A program made the translations under genes and the position numbers. The notes beneath the pieces were generated by a model. It saw nothing but the letters and a program-made list of their open reading frames with translations, had not been told where the DNA came from and did no database searches. DNA of 64,000 bases, taken from the NCBI RefSeq assembly GCF_007858275.1, contig NZ_VFEV01000022.1, positions 1 to 64,000 on the forward strand, written 5' to 3'. The stretch comes from Pseudomonas proteolytica (lineage in GTDB: Bacteria; Pseudomonadota; Gammaproteobacteria; Pseudomonadales; Pseudomonadaceae). Positions 52,467 through 61,475 of this stretch are shown piece by piece. Position 1 is the stretch's first letter. Each line of letters begins with the position of its first letter.

Positions 52467-53333
52467 ATGAGCAATCCAGATATCAGCCCTGAAGACGCAG
52501 CATTACGTGCGGCAAAAAACGTGTATCACCTCGGCGCCACCACCGTGTACTCCCACTATGAGGACAGCCGGTTTGCCTACACCCTTTATGTGCCTGAAAG
52601 CATCGAGGACCGCACCCGGCCGGTAGACCTGGTGGTTTCGCTGCACGGCTCGACCCGCGCGATGGAGATTTACCGCAATGGTTTCGCGGAATTTGGCCGC
52701 TGGAACGATTGTGTGATCCTGTCGCCGCTGTTCCCGGTCGGCGTGCTGGGCGACGGCAATGGTGATGGCTACAAGCAGATGGTCGAAGGCGATATCCGTT
52801 ACGACCAAGTGCTACTCGACATGATTGCCAGCGTTGGCAAGCGCTACGGTCGCAGCTTCGATACCTTTGCACTGTTCGGCTATTCCGGTGGTGGGCAATT
52901 CACCCATCGCTTCTGCTACCTGCACCCCGAAAAACTCTGGGCGGCGTCCATCGGCGCACCGGGTTCGGTGACCCTGCTCGATGCCGATCAGGACTGGTGG
53001 GTCGGCGTGCGGGACTTTGCCACGCGCTTTGGCAAACCACTGAACCTGCGAGCCCTGCAGCGGTTGCCCGTGCATATGGTGGTGGGTGATTCAGACCTCG
53101 AAACCTGGGAAATTACCCACCGTGAAGGCGGCAAACACTACATGGCCGGTGCCAACGCTGCCGGGCGTACGCGACCCGAGCGCCTGGCTACCTTGAAGGC
53201 CAGCTTCGAGGCCGCCGGCGTGCAGGTGCACTTTGACCTGCTGCCCAACGTCGCGCACCAGGGCATCAAGGCCATGCCGGCTGCCCAGGACTTTTTCGCC
53301 AAGGTGTTGCGCCACAAGCGCAGCCTGGGCTGA
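52467..53333 (+). CDS. Alpha/beta hydrolase, depolymerase/feruloyl-esterase-like
   Basis: This 288-residue hydrolase lacks a signal peptide. Its oxyanion segment is VVSLHGSTR and the nucleophile is Ser140 in GYSGGGQF. A catalytic His is likely in LPNVAHQGIKA near the end. The fold is that of the polyhydroxybutyrate depolymerase/esterase group. As the first gene after the regulator, it probably handles an ester or amide of the imported substrate in the cytoplasm. Confidence 0.82.
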   Translation: MSNPDISPEDAALRAAKNVYHLGATTVYSHYEDSRFAYTLYVPESIEDRTRPVDLVVSLHGSTRAMEIYRNGFAEFGRWNDCVILSPLFPVGVLGDGNGDGYKQMVEGDIRYDQVLLDMIASVGKRYGRSFDTFALFGYSGGGQFTHRFCYLHPEKLWAASIGAPGSVTLLDADQDWWVGVRDFATRFGKPLNLRALQRLPVHMVVGDSDLETWEITHREGGKHYMAGANAAGRTRPERLATLKASFEAAGVQVHFDLLPNVAHQGIKAMPAAQDFFAKVLRHKRSLG

Positions 53334-53458
53334 TACACCGCAAGTGATGCACTCAGAACAGACCGCATAACAATAACCAAGGATTCACTCATTCTGATGC
53401 CGGTCCTGCCTTGGCTCCCGCCACTGACCGGAAAATTCCTTCAAGGAGTCTTTCTCCC

Positions 53459-55027
53459 GTGAATAGTTACGTAAAGACGGCATTGGCCGTCGTAATGTCG
53501 GCGTGCACCGTCTCCATGGCCGTTGCCCAGGACAAGGTCATCAGCGTTGGGATCAACGGTGATATCCGCAGCACCGACCCTGGCGTCAACCGCGACGACA
53601 ACACCGACGCGGTGATGATGCATCTCGTCGAAGGGTTGGTGGCGTACCGTGAAGACACCAGCATCGCCCCGATGCTAGCCAGCGCGGTTGACGTGTCGGC
53701 GGATGGCCTGCGCTACACCTTTACCCTGCGTGACGGCGTGCACTTTCACAACGGCCAGCTATTGACGGCCAAGGACGTGCAATGGACCTGGCAGCGCTAC
53801 CTGGACCCCAAGACCCAGTGGCGCTGCCTGGCAGAGTTCGATGGGCGCGGTGCGGCGAAGATCGTTGATATCGCCAGCCCCGACCCGAAAACCGTGGTGT
53901 TCACCCTGGATCAAGCCAATGGCTTGTTCCTGGCCGCCATGGCCCGCCCGGATTGCGCGGGCAGCGGCATCCTGCACCCAGACTCCCTGGCCGCCGATGG
54001 CAGTTGGCGCGCGCCGATTGGCACTGGCCCGTTCACCCTGGGCAAATGGCAGAAGGGCCAGTACGTCGAACTGGATCGCTTCAAGCAATACACCCCACGT
54101 GCCGAAGACAAGGCGGACGGTTACACCGGCAACAAGCAGGCGTTTGTCGACACCGTGCGGTTTGAGGTGATCCCCGATTCGGCCTCGGCCAAGGCGGCGC
54201 TGCTGTCGGGTGGCGTGGACCTGCTGCCGGACGTGACCGCAATGGATGCCGCACAACTCAAGCAGGTCAAGAACCTGCAGATCCAGGTCAGCCCGATCAT
54301 GACCATCAGCGGGCTGTTGTTCCAGACCCGCGACCCGCTGCTCAAGGACGTGCGCATCCGTCGCGCGGTGGCGTTGTCCCTGGATTACGCGCAGATGGTG
54401 GCGGCGTTGTCCGATGGTTTATCGGTGGTCAACAACTCAATCATTCCCACTGCGAGTCCGTACTACGACAGCACCGCGCACCAGGGCTATACCTACAACC
54501 TCGACGAGGCCCGGAGCCTGCTGAAGGAAGCCGGCTACCGCGGTGAAAAAATCCGCATGCTGGTCAACAAGCGCTACCCGCAGATGTTCGACATGGGCTT
54601 GCTCTGTCAGGCCATGACCCAGGCGGCAGGGCTGAACATCGAGATGGAAACCCTGGAGTGGGGCACACAGTTGGAGCGTTACCAGACCGGTAGCTACCAG
54701 ATGATGTCGTTCTCCTACTCGGGACGTTTCGATGCGGCGCAAAGCTACGAGTCGGTGATCGGCGACAAGGCCAAGGAACCGCGTAAGGTCTGGGACAACC
54801 CCCAAGCCCTGGCCATATTGCGTGAGGCCCAGCGTGAAGTTGACCCAGCCAAGCGCCAGCCACTGTTCGACAAGCTGCACACGCTGATGCTCAAGGATGT
54901 GCCCATGGTGGTTATCTATAACGGCACGGCCATCGGCGCCATGGGCAAGCGCGTCGAGGGGTATCGCTCCTGGCCGGTTGCCAAGCCGCGCCTGTGGGGC
55001 GTGAAGCTGCTCGACACTTCCAAGTAA
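53459..55027 (+). CDS. Peptide-type ABC transporter substrate-binding protein
   Basis: This 522-residue periplasmic binding protein (SBP family 5, DppA-like) captures the substrate. I chose the GTG at 53459 because a signal peptide (VNSYVKTALAVVMSACTVSMAVAQ) begins there and AAGGAG lies 10 bases upstream. The family segments TFTLRDGVHFHNGQLLTAKDVQWTW and RRAVALSLDYAQMV are present. Permeases and ATPase follow in order, so the importer is complete. Dipeptides, nickel or other small oligomers are all possible for this family; context favours an amide. Confidence 0.9.
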   Translation: MNSYVKTALAVVMSACTVSMAVAQDKVISVGINGDIRSTDPGVNRDDNTDAVMMHLVEGLVAYREDTSIAPMLASAVDVSADGLRYTFTLRDGVHFHNGQLLTAKDVQWTWQRYLDPKTQWRCLAEFDGRGAAKIVDIASPDPKTVVFTLDQANGLFLAAMARPDCAGSGILHPDSLAADGSWRAPIGTGPFTLGKWQKGQYVELDRFKQYTPRAEDKADGYTGNKQAFVDTVRFEVIPDSASAKAALLSGGVDLLPDVTAMDAAQLKQVKNLQIQVSPIMTISGLLFQTRDPLLKDVRIRRAVALSLDYAQMVAALSDGLSVVNNSIIPTASPYYDSTAHQGYTYNLDEARSLLKEAGYRGEKIRMLVNKRYPQMFDMGLLCQAMTQAAGLNIEMETLEWGTQLERYQTGSYQMMSFSYSGRFDAAQSYESVIGDKAKEPRKVWDNPQALAILREAQREVDPAKRQPLFDKLHTLMLKDVPMVVIYNGTAIGAMGKRVEGYRSWPVAKPRLWGVKLLDTSK

Positions 55028-55038
55028 GGCGTAGCGCT

Positions 55039-55980
55039 ATGTTTCGATTCATATTGCACAGGCTCGGCATGGCGGTGCCGACCCTGTTGCTGATCTCGGT
55101 GATTGTGTTTGCCTTGATCCGCCTGATCCCCGGCGACCCGGCACTCTTGATGCTCGGCGACATGGCCGACCCGCAAAGCCTGGCCGATATGCGCAGCAGC
55201 CTGGGGCTTGACCACTCAGTGGTGACCCAGTACCTGATCTGGATCAAGTCGGTGCTCAGTGGCGACCTCGGCGTGTCCATCAGCAGCCGCCAGCCGGTGT
55301 TGGAGTTGCTGCTCGAGCGGTTCAGCGTCAGTGCGACCGTGGTGCTGGTGGCGGTATTGCTGGCGACTCTGCTTGCAGTGCCGGTGGGTTTGCTCGCAGC
55401 CTGGAAGCAAAACAGTGCGATGGACCTGGGCCTGGTGGCGACGGCAACGTTGTTGCTGTCGGTACCCAGCTTCTGGTTGGGTTTGTTGCTGCTGTATGTC
55501 TTCGGCATTCAATTGGGCTGGTTGCCGGTGATCGGTTACGTGGGCTTTGCCACCGACCCGATGAAAGCGCTGACCTACGTGGTGCTGCCAATCATCACCC
55601 TGACGCTGGTGGAGTTCGGGGCCATTGCCCGGATGGCACGGGCCAGCACCATTGAGGTGCTACGCCTGGAGTACATCGCCCATGCCCGGGCCAAAGGGTT
55701 GTCGGAAGGCGCGGTGCTGTGCAGGCACGCCTTGCGCAACGCGTTTGCACCGACCTGGACCCTGATTGGCCTGATCCTTGGCAACTTGCTCGGCGGCATT
55801 GCGGTGCTGGAAACGGTGTTCACCCTGCCAGGTATCGGCCGGTTGATGGTCGATGCGATCTTCTCCCGCGACTACCCGGTGTTGCAGGGTTGCCTGCTGC
55901 TGGTCACCTGTATCTATGTGTTGGTCAACCTGTTGGTGGATCTGCTGTATCCGCTGTTCGATCCAAGGGTGAAGCTATGA
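55039..55980 (+). CDS. ABC importer permease 1 (DppB-like)
   Basis: This 313-residue permease has six hydrophobic helices, starting MFRFILHRLGMAVPTLLLISVI, with the early RLIPGDPA motif of DppB. The coupling loop is LEYIAHARAKGLSEGAVLCRHALRNA. I chose ATG 55039, 11 bases after the binding-protein stop. It overlaps the next permease by 4 bases. Confidence 0.92.
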   Translation: MFRFILHRLGMAVPTLLLISVIVFALIRLIPGDPALLMLGDMADPQSLADMRSSLGLDHSVVTQYLIWIKSVLSGDLGVSISSRQPVLELLLERFSVSATVVLVAVLLATLLAVPVGLLAAWKQNSAMDLGLVATATLLLSVPSFWLGLLLLYVFGIQLGWLPVIGYVGFATDPMKALTYVVLPIITLTLVEFGAIARMARASTIEVLRLEYIAHARAKGLSEGAVLCRHALRNAFAPTWTLIGLILGNLLGGIAVLETVFTLPGIGRLMVDAIFSRDYPVLQGCLLLVTCIYVLVNLLVDLLYPLFDPRVKL

Positions 55981-56846
55981 ACCTCAAGACTCCTGCCTTG
56001 CCCACCGTGGCAGCGGTTCCGCCCCGGCGGCGCCGGCGTTACCCGCCGCTGAACGCCCTGATCGGCGGCAGCCTGCTCGCGGCACTGGTGTTGCTGGCAT
56101 TGCTCGGCGTGGTGTGGACACCTTACGACCCGCTCAAATTGGACCTGCTCTCACGCCTGCACGCACCGAACGCCGTGCACTGGCTGGGTACCGACGAATT
56201 TGGCCGCGATGTGTTCAGCCGCCTGATCATTGGTGCGCGTACCAGCCTGTGGATCAGCCTGCTCTCGGTCAGCGTAGCGGTGATCTGCGGCACGCTGATC
56301 GGCATGCTCGCCGGTTACCTGCGCGGCTGGACCGACCGGGTGCTGATGATGCTCAACGATGCGTTGCTGGCATTCCCCGGCATCCTTATGGCCCTGGGCA
56401 TCATGGCAATTGTCGGCGCCAGCCAGTACGGCATCGTGCTCGCCCTGGGTATCGCCTACACCCCTTCGGTGGTGCGGGTGGTACGCGGCAGCGTGCTGTC
56501 GCTGCGTGAGTTGGAGTTCATCGAGGCCTCGCGGGTGATCGGCAACTCCGAGCTGTACACCATGTTCCGTCACATCACCCCCAACTGCCTGGCGCCGCTG
56601 TGTGTCTTGGCCACCAGCATGTTTGGCTGGGCGTTGCTCTCGGAGAGTGCGCTGAGTTTCCTCGGCCTTGGGGTTCCACCGCCGGCCGCCACCTGGGGCA
56701 GCATGCTCTCGGCCAGCCGCACTTATATCTCGACGGCGCCGTGGCTGGGGATCTTCCCGGGCATCTTTATCAGCCTGACGTTGCTGGCTATCAATCTGTT
56801 CGGCGATGCCTTGCGTGATCGTCTCGACCCGCGCATGAGGAAATGA
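55977..56846 (+). CDS. ABC importer permease 2 (DppC-like)
   Basis: This 289-residue permease has about six helices, with the DppC-typical HWLGTDEFGRDVFSRLIIGARTSL and the coupling loop REVIG-like LEFIEASRVIGNSELYTMFRHITPN. The ATG at 55977 overlaps the previous stop (ATGA). It ends just before the ATPase, so the four-component importer is one operon. Confidence 0.92.
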   Translation: MNLKTPALPTVAAVPPRRRRRYPPLNALIGGSLLAALVLLALLGVVWTPYDPLKLDLLSRLHAPNAVHWLGTDEFGRDVFSRLIIGARTSLWISLLSVSVAVICGTLIGMLAGYLRGWTDRVLMMLNDALLAFPGILMALGIMAIVGASQYGIVLALGIAYTPSVVRVVRGSVLSLRELEFIEASRVIGNSELYTMFRHITPNCLAPLCVLATSMFGWALLSESALSFLGLGVPPPAATWGSMLSASRTYISTAPWLGIFPGIFISLTLLAINLFGDALRDRLDPRMRK

Positions 56847-56848
56847 GC

Positions 56849-58480
56849 ATGAGCGCTCCAGTGCCTTTACTGGCCGTTGAAAATCTACAGATTCGCGTCG
56901 GCGTGGACGGTCCGCTGGCCGTCGATGACTTCAGCTTCACCATGGCCCCCGGCGAGATCGTCGCACTGGTGGGCGAGTCGGGCAGCGGCAAGACCATGGC
57001 CGCGCGCGCTGCCATTGGTTTGCTGCCAGCACCGATGCAGGTGTGCGGTGGGCGCATCATCTTCCAGGGCCAGGCCCTGGACAGCAGCAATGCCAAGGCC
57101 ATGCGTGAAGTGCGTGGCGCGCGGATCGGCATGGTGTTCCAGGAACCGATGGTCTCGCTCAACCCCGCGCTGACCATCGGCCGGCAGATGAGCGAGGCAC
57201 TCAAACTGCATACCACGCTGGATGCGGCGACGATCCGTGAGCGCTGCATCGCCATGCTGCAACGCATCGGCATCAAGGACGCCGAAAAGTGCCTGGCGTC
57301 CTACCCGCACCAATTCTCCGGCGGCATGCGCCAACGCATCATGCTGGCCTCGGTGATGCTGCTGCGCCCGGCGCTGCTGATTGCCGACGAACCCACCACG
57401 GCCCTGGATTGCCTGGCGCAACTGGACGTGATCGAGTTGATGCTGGAACTGACCCGCGAGCAGGGCACCGCGATTCTGTTTATCAGCCACGACCTGTCTT
57501 TGGTCGCGCGTTATGCCCACAAAGTCGTGGTGATGCGCTCGGGCAAGGCGGTAGAGCAGGGCCGTATCGAAGACATCCTCTTTGCCCCCAAGGCCGAATA
57601 CACCCGGCAATTGCTCGAAGCGCTGCCACGGCGCGGGGAACTGGTGCCCGTGCCGGCGGCCGACAGCGCGTTGTTGCAGGTCCGGGATGTGTGTATCGAA
57701 CACCCGGGGCCGCGCAGCTTCTGGGGGCGCAGCGTGCCCAAGCGCGTGGTGCACTCGGTGAACCTGAGTATTGCTCCGGGCGAGACGCTGGCCCTGGTCG
57801 GTGGCAGCGGTTCGGGCAAGACCACCCTCGGGCGTGCGGTCGTCGGCTTGGTCAACCCCTGTGCCGGGGCAATCCTGTTCCAGGGTGTGGATATCCTCAA
57901 GGCCGCCAACCGGGCACATCGCCTGCAATGCCAGATGATCTTCCAGGACCCGTATTCGTCCCTCGACCCGCGCATGACTGTGGGCCAGATCCTCGCCGAA
58001 CCGCTGCGCCATGAACCCGCCCTGACGGCCGCGCAAAAGCGCCAGCGGGTCACCGACACCCTGGTCGATGTGGGCTTGCCCGAACAGTTTCGCGAGCGTT
58101 TTGCCCACCAACTTTCCGGTGGTCAGCGCCAGCGCGTGGCGATTGGCCGGGCGTTGGTGCGCCGGCCCAAGCTGGTGATTGCCGACGAGCCGATTTCGGC
58201 ACTGGACATGACCATCCAGAAGCAGATCCTCGAACTGTTCGAGCGCTTGCAACGCCAATACGGCTTTGCCTGCCTGTTCATTTCCCACGATCTTTCGGCG
58301 GTGGAACGCATCGCCCACCGTGTGGCGGTGATGAACCAGGGCGAGGTGGTCGAAATGGGCCCGCGTGACACGATTTTCGACGCCCCACAACACCCTTACA
58401 CCCGTCGGCTACTCGCCGCGGCCAGCCCCTTGGAGAAACGTGCGGACGGCAGTTACCGCCTCCGTGCCAGCGTGATTTAG
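56849..58480 (+). CDS. Fused two-domain ABC ATPase (DppD+DppF-like)
   Basis: This 543-residue protein carries both ATPase domains that are usually separate. Domain 1 has Walker A GESGSGKT (42-49), signature FSGGMRQRI and Walker B LLIADEPTTALD. Domain 2 has GGSGSGKTT, LSGGQRQRV and LVIADEPISALD. The ATG at 56849 has AGGAA about 6 bases upstream and is better placed than the ATG at 56843. It powers the two permeases before it. Confidence 0.93.
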   Translation: MSAPVPLLAVENLQIRVGVDGPLAVDDFSFTMAPGEIVALVGESGSGKTMAARAAIGLLPAPMQVCGGRIIFQGQALDSSNAKAMREVRGARIGMVFQEPMVSLNPALTIGRQMSEALKLHTTLDAATIRERCIAMLQRIGIKDAEKCLASYPHQFSGGMRQRIMLASVMLLRPALLIADEPTTALDCLAQLDVIELMLELTREQGTAILFISHDLSLVARYAHKVVVMRSGKAVEQGRIEDILFAPKAEYTRQLLEALPRRGELVPVPAADSALLQVRDVCIEHPGPRSFWGRSVPKRVVHSVNLSIAPGETLALVGGSGSGKTTLGRAVVGLVNPCAGAILFQGVDILKAANRAHRLQCQMIFQDPYSSLDPRMTVGQILAEPLRHEPALTAAQKRQRVTDTLVDVGLPEQFRERFAHQLSGGQRQRVAIGRALVRRPKLVIADEPISALDMTIQKQILELFERLQRQYGFACLFISHDLSAVERIAHRVAVMNQGEVVEMGPRDTIFDAPQHPYTRRLLAAASPLEKRADGSYRLRASVI

Positions 58481-58518
58481 GTACTGCTGCACCCCAGGCC
58501 ACGGCATTAAACCCAACC

Positions 58519-58543
58519 CTTCGCAAATCGACGATTTGCGAAG
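58519..58543. promoter_or_regulatory. 25-bp perfect palindrome between ATPase and porin genes
   Basis: CTTCGCAAATCG-A-CGATTTGCGAAG has 12-bp perfect arms around one base, 67 bp upstream of the OprD porin start. A loop of one base is too short for an ordinary hairpin at full length, so a protein-binding site is at least as likely as a transcript hairpin. Confidence 0.5.
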
Positions 58544-58609
58544 CGGGCGAAGCCATGGCCGAAGAAAACAAAAACAACCCCACTCAACCTGTCTGCCAGG
58601 AACCTACAC

Positions 58610-59890
58610 ATGAATAACCGCATCAACAAAGTTGTCGCCAGTGCCAGCGTCATGGGCGCCGGTTTCATGCCCTTGTTTGCCCAGGCTGACTTCGTCGCCG
58701 ACAGCAAAGCGGTGCTGGAGTTGAAGAACTACTACTTCAACCGTGACTACCGCGAGTCCAGCGGGCAGAACAAGCGTGCCGAATGGGCGCAGGGTTTTAT
58801 CCTGAAGCTGGAGTCGGGCTTTACCGACGGTACCGTGGGTTTTGGCCTGGACGCGGTGGGTATGTTGGGCATCAAGCTCGATTCGAGCCCGGACAACTCT
58901 GGCACCGGGTTGCTGGCACGCTCCAGCATGGCCGAGCCAGGCTCCCCCAGCTACGCCCGGCGCGCCCATGACAACTACTCAAAACTGGGCCTCACCGGCA
59001 AGGCGCGCCTGGCCAAAAGTGAGTTGCGCGTGGGTTACATGGTGCCTGACCTGCCGACGCTGCAACCGAACCTGAGCCGCCTGTTCCCGCAGAGTTTCAG
59101 CGGTACCGCAGTGACCTCCAAGGACATCGACAAGCTGACACTGAGCGCGGGCCAACTGGACCAGGTCAAGCAGCGTGACTCAACCCATTACGAGGATATG
59201 GGGCTTACCAGCCAGTACGGCGCCTACAAAAGCAGCGCCAAGAGCGATGAGTTCCGCTACGCCGGCGGCGAGTACGCAGTCACGCCGACGACCTTTGTGA
59301 CCTATCAGTTCGCGCAACTGGAAAGCCTGTACCAACAGCATTACCTGGGCTTGAAAAACAGCTTCAAGTGGGGCCCGGGCACGTTCAAGACCGATATCCG
59401 CTACTTCAGCGCCAGTGAAGACGCTGCAGGCCTGGCCGGCAAGGTGGACAACCGGGCGTTGAGTACGCGCATCGGCTATGGCCTCTACGGCCACAACCTC
59501 AGCGGCGGTTACCAGGAACAGTACGGCTCGACGCCGTTCACCTATGTGGACGGCACCAACACCTACCTGTTCACCGAGTATCAACTGGCCAACTTCTCCC
59601 AGACTGGCGAGCGCGTGTGGCATGCCCGCTATGACTATGACTTCGCCTCGCTGGGCATTCCGGGCCTGCTGTTCTCGACGCGTTATGCCAAGGGCGACAA
59701 CGCCAAGGTCATCGGCTTCAACGGCGAAGGGCGCGAGTGGGAGAGGGACTTGAGCCTCGGCTATGTGGTGCAGAGCGGCACATTCAAGGATGTTTCGCTG
59801 CGTTGGCAGAACGCCAGCGCGACGAGCAACTTCGCCCGTGACACCAACGAAAACAGAGTGATCCTGGGCTACACCGTGGCGCTCTGGTAG
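58610..59890 (+). CDS. OprD-family outer-membrane porin
   Basis: This 426-residue substrate-specific porin has a signal peptide (MNNRINKVVASASVMGAGFMPLFAQA) and the OprD opening FVADSKAVLELKNYYFNRDY. The 18-stranded barrel ends VILGYTVALW. OprD porins admit basic amino acids, peptides and small carboxylates. It sits in the ABC importer cluster, so it probably lets the same compound cross the outer membrane. Confidence 0.9.
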   Translation: MNNRINKVVASASVMGAGFMPLFAQADFVADSKAVLELKNYYFNRDYRESSGQNKRAEWAQGFILKLESGFTDGTVGFGLDAVGMLGIKLDSSPDNSGTGLLARSSMAEPGSPSYARRAHDNYSKLGLTGKARLAKSELRVGYMVPDLPTLQPNLSRLFPQSFSGTAVTSKDIDKLTLSAGQLDQVKQRDSTHYEDMGLTSQYGAYKSSAKSDEFRYAGGEYAVTPTTFVTYQFAQLESLYQQHYLGLKNSFKWGPGTFKTDIRYFSASEDAAGLAGKVDNRALSTRIGYGLYGHNLSGGYQEQYGSTPFTYVDGTNTYLFTEYQLANFSQTGERVWHARYDYDFASLGIPGLLFSTRYAKGDNAKVIGFNGEGREWERDLSLGYVVQSGTFKDVSLRWQNASATSNFARDTNENRVILGYTVALW

Positions 59891-59957
59891 CGGTAATGGC
59901 GTGCAACAGGAACAGCCTGTTGCACGCCCAAGCAGTGGAAATGAGGGGATAGATCAG

Positions 59958-61475
59958 ATGACGAGTTTGCCGTTGCGGCGGGCACTGCCCAGTCAACAAC
60001 GCGTATCGGCGCGTGGCGTAAGTGATTTCATCGAAGCGGTGAACGCTGCGGACCTGGAGTTGCACAGCTTCATGCTGTACCGCGATGGCGCGGTGGTAGC
60101 TGAAGCGTTTTGGGCGCCTTATTGCGCCGAACGCCTGCATGTCCAGCATTCGGCGACCAAAAGCTGGGTGTCCATGGCTGTCGGGCTGTTGGTGGATGAC
60201 GGCGTGCTGTCGCTGGACGCCAAGGTGGTGGATTTTTTTGCCGCCGATTGCCCGGCATCCATCAGCGCCAACCTGGCGGCCATGACCGTGCGGGATCTGC
60301 TGACCATGCGCACCGGCCATCGCCAGGGCATTTCTGGTGGCGCCTGGCGCGGGCGCAGTGACAGTTGGGTACGGTTGTTCCTCAATGAGCCGGTCGAAGA
60401 CCCGCCAGGGCACCGGTTTATCTATAGCAGTGCGTCGAGCTTCATGCTCTCGGCGATTGTCAGCGTGGTCAGCGGCCAGACGGCGTTCGAGCTGTGCGAC
60501 GCACGTATCTTCCAACCCATGGGCATGGGCCCCATCGAGTGGGACCTGGCTCCTGGCGGTTTCAACACCGGTGGCAATGGCCTCAGTTGCCGCACCGAAG
60601 ACTTGCTCAAATTCGGCGTGTTGCACTTGCAACAGGGCAATTGGCAGGGGCAGCAATTGCTATCGCGGGAATGGGTGGCCGAAGCGACCCGTGGGCACGT
60701 CGATGATGTATGGATGGGTGCCTTCGATGGCAAGCGCTACCTGAGTCGCGACGAGTCGAGCGACGCGGCTGTCACGCGCCGCGAAGGCTACGGCTACCAG
60801 TGGTGGATGACCCTGCACGGTGGGTATTACGCCTCCGGCGTGTTTGGCCAGCAGTGCATTGTGTTACCGCGCCATAACGCGGTGATTGCGTTTACCGCAG
60901 GCCTTGCCCTGGGCGAGCGGCGCTTGCACAGCCTGCTCTGGGAGCATCTTTTGCCGGCGCTGGACGTACCCAGCGAAGGCTCGGCGGATGCCGCGCTGGC
61001 GGCGCTGCTGGCCCATCAACAACGGCCAGTCATGTCTGGCGCCGCCAGCTCGCCGCGTCAGGCTGAATTCAGCGCGACGTTTGCCATGCAGGCCAACGAA
61101 GACCAGGTCAGCGAAGTGCGCCTGGAGTTCGGGCCTGAGCATTGTGACTTTTACCTCACCGACCCTCGTGGCACCCATTGCATCCGGGCCGGGCTGAGCG
61201 CCGGCATCGAAACCCAGACCAGCATGACCGGCCACTATCTGCATCACCAATACCAGCCGGCACTCACCCCGGTGGTGGCGCAGGCGCGCTGGACCGAAGA
61301 CCGGGTGTTGAGCATGACCTGGCAGTTTGTCGAAACGGCGTTTTGTGATCGGGTCACCTGCCGTATCGAACACGGCACCTTGTACCTGGACCGCAGCGTC
61401 AACGTAAACGCAGGCCCGTTGCAGCGCCCGACGCTGACCGGCCATCCAACCCTCGCTTTGCAGGAGTCGCCATGA
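59958..61475 (+). CDS. Serine hydrolase of the NylB/class C beta-lactamase fold
   Basis: This 505-residue cytoplasmic protein has S65-A-T-K68 (QHSATKSW), Tyr156 (FIYSSAS) and GYGYQWW (277-283), with GVFGQQCIVLPRHNAVIAFT beyond. These are features of 6-aminohexanoate-dimer hydrolase (NylB) and related amidases/esterases. The C-terminal 180 residues are an extra domain not found in NylB itself. I chose ATG 59958 for GAGGGGAT upstream. Its stop overlaps the transaminase start. Context favours an amide-bond hydrolase for the imported compound, but esterase activity is possible. Confidence 0.85.
   Translation: MTSLPLRRALPSQQRVSARGVSDFIEAVNAADLELHSFMLYRDGAVVAEAFWAPYCAERLHVQHSATKSWVSMAVGLLVDDGVLSLDAKVVDFFAADCPASISANLAAMTVRDLLTMRTGHRQGISGGAWRGRSDSWVRLFLNEPVEDPPGHRFIYSSASSFMLSAIVSVVSGQTAFELCDARIFQPMGMGPIEWDLAPGGFNTGGNGLSCRTEDLLKFGVLHLQQGNWQGQQLLSREWVAEATRGHVDDVWMGAFDGKRYLSRDESSDAAVTRREGYGYQWWMTLHGGYYASGVFGQQCIVLPRHNAVIAFTAGLALGERRLHSLLWEHLLPALDVPSEGSADAALAALLAHQQRPVMSGAASSPRQAEFSATFAMQANEDQVSEVRLEFGPEHCDFYLTDPRGTHCIRAGLSAGIETQTSMTGHYLHHQYQPALTPVVAQARWTEDRVLSMTWQFVETAFCDRVTCRIEHGTLYLDRSVNVNAGPLQRPTLTGHPTLALQESP

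Noticed and set aside
56885..58393. 502-codon frame opposite the ABC ATPase
   Set aside because: Antisense shadow; the sense strand carries both Walker A, signature and Walker B sets.
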